From DRQF01 sp964559135 (GTDB lineage Bacteria > Planctomycetota > GCA-002687715 > DRQF01), in contig CAZLGG010000124.1 of assembly GCA_964559135.1 (NCBI GenBank), positions 1 through 11,310 on the forward strand: a stretch of DNA of 11,310 nucleotides, read 5' to 3'. The position numbers and the translations under genes were made by a program. This document shows positions 6,800 through 11,310 of the stretch, in pieces (the stretch's first letter is position 1; every line of letters starts with the position of its first letter). The notes beneath the pieces are model-generated. The model was not told the DNA's origin and ran no database searches. It worked only from the letters and a program-made list of their open reading frames with translations.

Positions 6800-7527
6800 A
6801 AGCGATCCTGACGTATCACTCCATCGACGAGAGCGGGTCGGTCATCTCTACCCCCTCCGAGGACTTCGTGCGTCACCTCGACCAACTCGCCGGAGCCGGG
6901 GTCGCGGTCGTCCCCCTCGCGAGGGTGATGGAGGTCAAGGCTCCCGCCGTCGCGATCACGTTCGACGACGGGTATGTGAACTTCGCGGAGGCGGCCTGGC
7001 CGCGGCTTCGCGATCGCGGATGGCCGGCCACGGTCTTTGCCGTCGGCGACATGCTGGGGCAGGTCAACTCCTGGGAGACCGGTCCCGCCTCGGGACTCCC
7101 CCTTCTCGGGGCGGACGACCTGCGCCGCCTAGCACGCGAAGGCGTCGACATCGGTTGTCACGGCGCCCGCCACGTGTCGCTTCGCGGTGTTTCGGCAGAG
7201 GAGTTTCAGCGAGAGACGGTCCAAGCTCGGAAACGGCTCGAAGAGGTCCTGGAAACCTCGGTGACGAGCTTCGCGTATCCTTTCGGGCATCGACACGGCC
7301 GGTTGGACGACGCCTTGCGCGAGACCTTCGACCGGCTCGTGACGACACATTTCGGGCTCATCGAGGCCGACACCTCGGCGTGGGATCTTCCCCGGTTAGA
7401 CGCGTTCTACTTCCGGGGAAACGACCGTTTGTCCGGCATTCTTCGCCCCGGATTCGCGAACTGGGTCCACCGCCGGAGAACCTTGAGGGCGCTCGGTTCA
7501 CGCTTACGTCGATGGAGGAGGGTATAA
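6796..7527 (+). CDS. Polysaccharide deacetylase (CE4, NodB homology domain)
   Basis: A 243-residue enzyme, GTG start overlapping the previous stop as GTGA, with AGGA at 6783-6786 upstream. The NodB fold is shown by 'LTYHSID' at 5-11, the metal/catalytic 'AITFDDGY' at 53-60 (D57, D58), the zinc ligands H122-x3-H126 in 'GCHGARHVSL', and 'FAYPFGH' at 159-165. CE4 enzymes remove N-acetyl (or O-acetyl) groups from amino-sugar polymers. I see no signal peptide: the protein begins directly with the first strand, and the Arg-rich tail (RRR... at 226-242) is not a membrane segment. It is therefore predicted to act in the cytoplasm on a lipid-linked or monomeric sugar, or to be exported by an unseen route. 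At 243 residues it is a minimal single-domain version. The TAA stop shares its last A with the next ATG. Substrate unknown. Confidence 0.87.
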   Translation: MKAILTYHSIDESGSVISTPSEDFVRHLDQLAGAGVAVVPLARVMEVKAPAVAITFDDGYVNFAEAAWPRLRDRGWPATVFAVGDMLGQVNSWETGPASGLPLLGADDLRRLAREGVDIGCHGARHVSLRGVSAEEFQRETVQARKRLEEVLETSVTSFAYPFGHRHGRLDDALRETFDRLVTTHFGLIEADTSAWDLPRLDAFYFRGNDRLSGILRPGFANWVHRRRTLRALGSRLRRWRRV

Positions 7528-7528
7528 T
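7523..7528 (+). promoter_or_regulatory. Perfect TATAAT (-10-like) box over the deacetylase/membrane-protein junction
   Basis: TATAAT at 7523-7528 spans the deacetylase stop and the first start codon of the next gene. No good -35 lies 16-18 bp upstream (TTCACG at 7497-7502 is 20 bp away). If used, a transcript would begin near 7535 and only the ATG at 7548 could start the next protein. Confidence 0.25.
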
Positions 7529-7937
7529 GGTAGTGGGAGATTCGGCCATGCCGAGGAATCGTGAAAAGGAACGACGGGACGCGCTCGCGGAACTGCCGCC
7601 CGAGTTACGCTTCGCGTTCGCACCCTTGGTCAAACGAGCCATGGGAGCCGCGTTGGGATTGACCTTCGGGCTCATCGTCGCCCTCCTCACGACCTATCAC
7701 CTCCTCTTCGACCCCGACCACGTGGTGCACCTTCAACTTCTCGGGCAGTACTTCTCCGGTTTCGATCCGGAGTCATGGTCCGGTCCCTTGGTCGGCTTTC
7801 TCTGGGGCGCATGGTCCGGGTTCGTCGCCGGGTGGATTCTGGCGGCCGTCCGCAACACCGTCGTCGGAACTTGGATCTTCCTCATCCGCGCCAAGGCTAA
7901 CCTGGAGGCGAATCGAGATTTTCTGGACCACATTTGA
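7527..7937 (+). CDS. Small two-helix membrane protein, paralogue of the next gene
   Basis: A 136-residue protein of unknown function. A charged N-terminus (about 1-35) precedes TM1 near 39-61 ('MGAALGLTFGLIVALLTTYH'), a polar loop with 'LLGQYFSGFDPESWSG', TM2 near 86-108 ('PLVGFLWGAWSGFVAGWILA') and a basic, helical tail. It aligns along both helices with the following protein (shared pattern: G-x-x-LG-x-x-FGL, Y-F, SW-G-x-x-x-G-F). Both resemble a family of about 100-residue membrane proteins that are often auto-labelled 'bacteriophage holin' in bacterial genomes; no lysis genes are nearby, so I do not use that name. The start is ambiguous: ATG 7527 (stop-start TAATG, GGAGGAGGG at 7514-7522) or ATG 7548 (GTGGGAG at 7533-7539). 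The coding frame is well supported; the role is not. Confidence 0.75.
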   Translation: MVVGDSAMPRNREKERRDALAELPPELRFAFAPLVKRAMGAALGLTFGLIVALLTTYHLLFDPDHVVHLQLLGQYFSGFDPESWSGPLVGFLWGAWSGFVAGWILAAVRNTVVGTWIFLIRAKANLEANRDFLDHI

Positions 7938-7950
7938 GAGTAACGACGGC

Positions 7951-8253
7951 ATGAGCGGCAACGACTCGGAATTCTCGACGTACGTCGTTCGGTTGAACGG
8001 CCGGGCCTGGGGCGTCGCCCTCGGAGTCCTCTTCGGGTTGGGACTCTTCGTGGCCACGATCGTCCTCGTCATCAAGGGGGGCGAGCACGTCGGGCAACAC
8101 CTCTCGCTGTTGCGGGTGTACTTCCCGTTCTACTCGGTCTCCTGGGGAGGCGCCTTCATCGGGTTCGCCTACGCGTTCCTGGTGGGGTACGCCCTCGGAC
8201 GTATGATCTGCATCTTCTACAACTTCGCGGCAAAAGGCAGCGACCCGTCCTGA
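7951..8253 (+). CDS. Small two-helix membrane protein ('holin-like' family, second paralogue)
   Basis: A 100-residue protein with TM1 near 20-41 ('WGVALGVLFGLGLFVATIVL'), a loop 'GGEHVGQHLSLLRVYFPFYS', and TM2 near 66-92 ('GGAFIGFAYAFLVGYALGRM'). It has no signal peptide and no soluble domain. The Gly-spaced helices (G-x3-G and G-x-x-x-x-G patterns) suggest tight helix packing and oligomer formation. It follows its paralogue by 13 bp, with only a weak GAGAG Shine-Dalgarno at 7936-7940. It lacks the charged N-terminus and long tail of that protein. The pair closes the polysaccharide operon, so a role at the membrane in glycan export or assembly is possible; this is inference from position only. 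The name holin would be misleading without lysis genes. Confidence 0.78.
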   Translation: MSGNDSEFSTYVVRLNGRAWGVALGVLFGLGLFVATIVLVIKGGEHVGQHLSLLRVYFPFYSVSWGGAFIGFAYAFLVGYALGRMICIFYNFAAKGSDPS

Positions 8254-8274
8254 CCATCGAGGGGGCGCGGCGAT

Positions 8275-9294
8275 TCAACCTCCGCGTTTGTGCATTTCCA
8301 AGCGGGGGTTGGCCTCGAGTTCCCGACGGGCCGCCAGAGGAGCGCGCTCGCGCAGGCTAAGGCGATCCTCGGCCCCGGCGTTGTCCCTGAGATTCCAGGC
8401 CCGAGCGATCATGTCCCCGATCTCCTCGTCCGCCGCCCCGCCCCTCACCTGAGCCCGAAGATCCAGCCCTTCCTTGGCGTAAAGGCAGAGGAACAGATGC
8501 CCATCGGCCGTCACGCGGCAGCGATCGCACGTCGCGCAAAAGGGCGCCGTCGTGGAAGCGATGATCCCGAAGACCGTGCCGTCCCCGAGTCGATAGCGGG
8601 TCGCTGGCGCGGAGGACTCCTCCCGAACGGGCTCGATGGAGCCGAACCGGCGCGTCAGACGGGCGAGGATCTCATCCCTCGAAACCACTTTCTCCATAGA
8701 CCACTGGGTGGCGCCGCCCACGTCCATGTATTCGATGTACCGCAGCTCGGCGCCGCGTTCGCGAGCGAAGGCGAGCAGATCCTCGAGCTCGTCGTCGTTG
8801 GTGCCGCGGAGCGCCACCGTATCCAGCTTCAGCGGGAGGCCCGCATCGAGCGCCGACTGGATGCCTGCGAGAACGCGGGGAAGGTCGTCTCTGCGGGTGT
8901 GCTCGCGAAACCTGTCCGGCTTCAGCGTATCCAGGCTCACGGTGATGCGGTGAAGGCCGGCCGCCTTCAAGGGTGCCGCCATATCCGCGAGCAAAAGCCC
9001 GTTGGTCGTGAGAGCCAGATCTCGAATCCCCTTCTTCGCAGCGAGGCTCTCCACGAGACGAGGGAGATCCCGCCGGAGCAGGGGTTCGCCCCCGGTGAGT
9101 CGCACCTTCTCCACGCCCAGGTTGAGAAATGCGTCCGTGACGCGAGACAGCTCCTCGAAACTCAGCAACTCGGGCCGAGGCATCCATTGATAGGACTCCT
9201 CCGGCATGCAGTAGTTGCACCGGAGGTTGCATCGGTCCGTCACGGACAACCGCAGGTTCTTCAAGGGGCGTCGTCGGAGGTCGAAGGGGGCCAT
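8275..9294 (-). CDS. moaA: GTP 3',8-cyclase MoaA, molybdenum cofactor biosynthesis
   Basis: A 339-residue radical-SAM enzyme that, with MoaC, turns GTP into cyclic pyranopterin monophosphate, the first step of molybdopterin synthesis. The N-terminal 4Fe-4S motif is C22-x3-C26-x2-C29 in 'TDRCNLRCNYCMPEE'. 'LTGGEPLLRRDLPRLV' at 67-82 is the SAM-binding GGEP region, and 'YMDVGGATQWSMEKVVSRDE' at 189-208 is a strong MoaA signature. The second cluster uses C253-x2-C256-x13-C270 ('FCATCDRCR', 'LFLCLY'). The C-terminal Gly-Gly required for activity is present in 'MHKRGG'. Length is normal. The frame stays open about 99 codons upstream, but the ATG at 9294 gives the standard N-terminus; no clear Shine-Dalgarno precedes it. 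It converges on the polysaccharide operon with a 21-bp gap and is unrelated to it by function. No other cofactor gene is in the window. Confidence 0.95.
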   Translation of the reverse strand: MAPFDLRRRPLKNLRLSVTDRCNLRCNYCMPEESYQWMPRPELLSFEELSRVTDAFLNLGVEKVRLTGGEPLLRRDLPRLVESLAAKKGIRDLALTTNGLLLADMAAPLKAAGLHRITVSLDTLKPDRFREHTRRDDLPRVLAGIQSALDAGLPLKLDTVALRGTNDDELEDLLAFARERGAELRYIEYMDVGGATQWSMEKVVSRDEILARLTRRFGSIEPVREESSAPATRYRLGDGTVFGIIASTTAPFCATCDRCRVTADGHLFLCLYAKEGLDLRAQVRGGAADEEIGDMIARAWNLRDNAGAEDRLSLRERAPLAARRELEANPRLEMHKRGG

Positions 9295-9433
9295 GCCGCC
9301 AGCATATCCGCCGCCCCGCGCCGGAACCAGGAGCCCGACTTTCTCCTGGACCGATGGCAAGGCTCTGCCCATAATGAGGGTCACCCGACCTCGCTCGCCC
9401 ACCCTCGTGTGTTCATTCTTGGAGATTGTTCCC
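9295..9433. promoter_or_regulatory. Divergent promoter region of moaA and the secreted-protein gene
   Basis: This 139-bp spacer must contain both promoters. A -10-like CATAAT at 9370-9375 (plus strand) reads as ATTATG on the minus strand, so one A/T patch may serve both directions. Directly after it an imperfect inverted repeat (GAGGGTC 9376-9382, loop ACCC, GACCTC 9387-9392, one bulged G) could be an operator. No strong -35 is seen. Confidence 0.35.
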
Positions 9434-11092
9434 ATGCTCCTTCGCATCACGCTGGCTGCCGCGCTCATGGTGGCGGCGCCTGTCGCAACCCGTGCCCAGC
9501 AGGCCAACTCACCCCTCGCGGAATTGTCCATCAACGGAACGGGCCTCGTCGACGCCACGAGCCAGCCGATCTTCACGGAATCGGAAGTCATCCCTTCGCC
9601 CCCGGGGAGCGCACCCCGACATCACCGCGCAGCCGCCGCATCGCATCTGCGATTCCAGGTTCGCGGCGCGCCCCAGCGTCCGTTGGTCCTCCTGAGTTCC
9701 CCGAGTCTCGCCCCGGCCCCGTTGCCCGTCGGCAACGACGTCTTCGATCTGAATCTCGCGACGACGTCGGTCGTCCTGGACGGCATCACGCCCACGAGTC
9801 TTCTCGACTTCGGAGCGTTCACGGATGTCTCGGGCGTTTGGAGCATCGACTTGAACGGCGGCTTGCCCCCGGGATTCCCCTTGACCCATTTCCAGGCCAT
9901 CCTCTCGGACCCGACGGCCCCCCCCTTCGCGCTTCGCTTCACCGGGGCGGTCACGCTGGACGTACGGGACGACATCGAGACCGTCCTTCGCAACTTCATC
10001 GATGGGGCCACGCAAATCCTGGACAACCCGAACTACTTGCCGTCCCTCGTGAGCCCGACCTTCCTCCACGATGGCGCCCCGGCCAGTGCGCTCATCGCGG
10101 AGGTGGCCCAGGACCGCTTGCCCATCCCCGGGGGCTTCACCCATGTCCGCTTCGACGGGTTCGGTCCGGACACGACGACGGCCCCGCCCCTGCCGACGGG
10201 CGCACCCGCGGTCGGACAGACCGAGGTCCTCCACTTGGACACCACGTCGTTCACGACCTCCATCTGTCCCACCCTCCCCGAGGGGACGGAGCAGGTGAGC
10301 CTGCACCGAATCCAAGTCGCCGAAGAGGCGGGAGTGTGGAAGATCCGCGGAAATCAGGACCCCCTGGAATTCACGGTCAAGCTCAGCTTCTACCCGGACG
10401 CGGGTCTCCCGGCGGGCTTCCGCACGATTCTGGAGATCAAGGCCAGGGATCTCATCGGCCAGCACGGCGGCGTATTGGGTGTCGTCGTGACGGGCCCTCA
10501 ACTGCTTGCCGTCAATGCGGCCGGGCAGTCCCTCTCCGCGGCCACGGGAACAAAGGTGCTCACGTTGACCGAAGGAGCCGCACCCGGCCCCACGAAATGG
10601 CTGCTCACGGTCGCGCTCGGAGAAGCCGGTTTCTCCAGGCAGCCCCAAGTCGAGGATGCCACCGGGCCTCGGGACGTGTATGTCATCACCGTGACCTTCA
10701 ACGACGGGACGATGGTGGGGCCCTTCTCGTTCCCGCTTCGCGCGGCCGTCGATGCGGATGCGAGCCCCGCCGATGTCCTGGCAGCCCTCCCGGGCTTCAA
10801 CGCAACCAGCGGCCTCCTCACCAACCCCGGTCTCGCCGGCGCCATGTTGAATTTCACTTTCGACGCCGGCCTCGTACCCAACCCTTCTCTCGACGGGTCC
10901 TTCGAGGTCGAATTCTTCCAAGGCCCCTTGGAAGTCGACTACGACGACCTGCCCTACGACCGCACCCTCTCGAACCAAAACCTCAATCTCTGTGCGCCGT
11001 TTCTCCAGTCCGCAATCCCCACGCAGACGAAGCTCCACCGCGTTGACCTCTTCGGCAACAACTACAGCGCCGAATCCAGCCTCGTCTTCTGA
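9434..11092 (+). CDS. Secreted beta-rich protein of unknown function
   Basis: A 552-residue protein with a Sec signal peptide: 'MLLRITLAAALMVAAPVATRA', probable cleavage after residue 21 (T-R-A before QQ). The mature part is rich in Pro, Gly, Thr, Val and Asp in short alternating beta-strand-like runs. The stretch 72-177 ('FQVRGAPQRPLVLLSSPSLA' onward to 'FALRFTGAVTLDVRD') looks like one beta-sandwich-type unit. A second half (about 285-552) has 'FTVKLSFYPDAGLPAGFRTI' and 'VYVITVTFNDGTMVGPFSF'. Only two cysteines (C278, C520) remain after processing. I see no catalytic motif, no membrane helix, and no LPXTG, PEP-CTERM or clear type IX C-terminal sorting signal. The start is chosen because it begins the signal peptide and has TTGGAG at 9419-9424; the frame is open earlier. 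It is an envelope or extracellular protein; I do not recognise the family. Confidence 0.8.
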   Translation: MLLRITLAAALMVAAPVATRAQQANSPLAELSINGTGLVDATSQPIFTESEVIPSPPGSAPRHHRAAAASHLRFQVRGAPQRPLVLLSSPSLAPAPLPVGNDVFDLNLATTSVVLDGITPTSLLDFGAFTDVSGVWSIDLNGGLPPGFPLTHFQAILSDPTAPPFALRFTGAVTLDVRDDIETVLRNFIDGATQILDNPNYLPSLVSPTFLHDGAPASALIAEVAQDRLPIPGGFTHVRFDGFGPDTTTAPPLPTGAPAVGQTEVLHLDTTSFTTSICPTLPEGTEQVSLHRIQVAEEAGVWKIRGNQDPLEFTVKLSFYPDAGLPAGFRTILEIKARDLIGQHGGVLGVVVTGPQLLAVNAAGQSLSAATGTKVLTLTEGAAPGPTKWLLTVALGEAGFSRQPQVEDATGPRDVYVITVTFNDGTMVGPFSFPLRAAVDADASPADVLAALPGFNATSGLLTNPGLAGAMLNFTFDAGLVPNPSLDGSFEVEFFQGPLEVDYDDLPYDRTLSNQNLNLCAPFLQSAIPTQTKLHRVDLFGNNYSAESSLVF

Positions 11093-11097
11093 TCGCA

Positions 11098-11121
11098 CCG
11101 CCGGCACGCGGGTGCCGGCGG
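11098..11121 (+). terminator. GC-rich hairpin after the secreted-protein gene (terminator-like, no T-tract)
   Basis: CCGCCGGCAC (11098-11107) and GTGCCGGCGG (11112-11121) are perfect complements: a 10-bp, nearly all-GC stem with a GCGG loop, 5 nt after the stop codon. No run of T follows, so it is not a textbook intrinsic terminator. It may stop transcription with Rho or protect the mRNA 3' end. Confidence 0.5.
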
Positions 11122-11182
11122 AACCTCGACACCTCGTCGCGCGACAAAAAGGCGTCGTCGTGCCGAGCAAGGAAGGGTTCCT

Positions 11183-11277
11183 TCACAGAGAGCGGAGACC
11201 CTACGATGCAAGGGGGATGAGCAAGCGAGCGACGCGCGATCCGCGACGTCCTTCTCTGTGACTCCGTGGCTCCGTGA
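11183..11277. repeat. CACAGAG/CACGGAG-type short repeats with a 9-bp inverted repeat
   Basis: Three imperfect 8-nt units stand in tandem at 11254-11277 (CTCTGTGA, CTCCGTGG, CTCCGTGA). The first, extended to TCTCTGTGA (11253-11261), is the exact complement of TCACAGAGA at 11183-11191, about 60 bp away. The zone lies after the secreted-protein gene and contains no plausible gene. It could be a small dispersed intergenic repeat or part of a termination region. Confidence 0.45.
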
Positions 11278-11285
11278 GAGAAAAA

Positions 11286-11310
11286 TCAGAACGTCATGGA
11301 AGCTCCGAGC
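11286..11310 (-). CDS. Possible 3' end of a minus-strand outer-membrane beta-barrel gene
   Basis: Read on the minus strand, the last codons of the window give L-G-A-S-M-T-F followed by TGA (11288-11286). A C-terminal Phe preceded by alternating hydrophobic residues is the classic end of a beta-barrel protein inserted by BAM. The placement also fits: it would converge on the secreted-protein gene and end just before the repeat zone. Seven codons are too few to be sure, and this may be chance. Confidence 0.3.

Noticed and set aside
7527..8253. A prophage lysis cassette (holin pair)
   Set aside because: There is no endolysin, spanin or phage structural gene, and the genes sit in a glycan operon. 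The holin label for this family rests on size and helices only.
9295..9591. A longer moaA with about 99 extra N-terminal residues
   Set aside because: The frame is open, but the extra part has no MoaA similarity and would run across the divergent promoter region into the start of the secreted-protein gene. The ATG at 9294 gives the normal N-terminus.
8290..11046. A 918-codon plus-strand open frame, the longest in the window
   Set aside because: It runs antisense to moaA and then out of frame through the secreted-protein gene. The product is Arg/His/Pro-rich without any family signature, as expected of a high-GC shadow frame.
11140..11152. Palindrome GTCGCGCGAC followed by AAAAA as an intrinsic terminator
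   Set aside because: The run after the palindrome is A, not T, on the plus strand, and on the minus strand the T-run precedes the palindrome. It is wrong for a terminator in either direction.
9509..11170. A 553-codon minus-strand open frame opposite the secreted protein
   Set aside because: The plus strand has a signal peptide, a Shine-Dalgarno and beta-strand-like text. The minus frame is charged, low-complexity and unlike any family.

Overview
The window is GC-rich bacterial DNA with tightly packed genes. It suggests an uncultured, probably diderm bacterium: there is a cell-surface polysaccharide operon, a large secreted beta-rich protein with a Sec signal peptide, and a possible outer-membrane-barrel C-terminus at the right edge. 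The style of the secreted protein (short repeated beta-strand phrases, many Pro/Gly/Thr) reminds me of proteins from Planctomycetota and related candidate phyla. That taxonomic hint is weak, and no rRNA or tRNA is present to test it.

Left part (1-779, minus strand): the N-terminal 259 codons of a Wzx-type polysaccharide flippase, running off the left edge. It is divergent from the main operon across a 242-bp spacer (780-1021).

Main operon (1022-8253, plus strand): eight genes, the first seven joined by gaps of 1 bp or overlaps of 1-4 bp, the eighth after 13 bp. In order: a GT2 glycosyltransferase, a FAD-dependent amine-oxidase-like flavoprotein, two GT4 glycosyltransferases, an extended-SDR nucleotide-sugar epimerase/dehydratase, a CE4 polysaccharide deacetylase, and two small two-helix membrane proteins that are paralogues of each other. 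The likely logic is that the SDR (and perhaps the flavoprotein) makes or modifies a sugar precursor and the GTs build a lipid-linked repeat unit. The flippase would then move it across the inner membrane, and the deacetylase would trim N-acetyl groups. The initiating phosphoglycosyltransferase, polymerase and export proteins are not in the window and probably lie to the left.

Converging on the operon with a 21-bp gap is moaA (9294-8275, minus), the radical-SAM GTP 3',8-cyclase of molybdenum cofactor synthesis. Its maturation partners are not in the window.

Right part (9434-11092, plus): a 552-residue secreted protein of unknown function, divergent from moaA. After it come a strong GC-rich hairpin, a short CACGGAG/CACAGAG-type repeat zone, and possibly the last codons of a minus-strand outer-membrane protein.

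No CRISPR array, insertion sequence, integrase, tRNA, rRNA or phage structural module is visible. The least explained items are the small-membrane-protein pair, the flavoprotein coupled to a GT2, and the large secreted protein.
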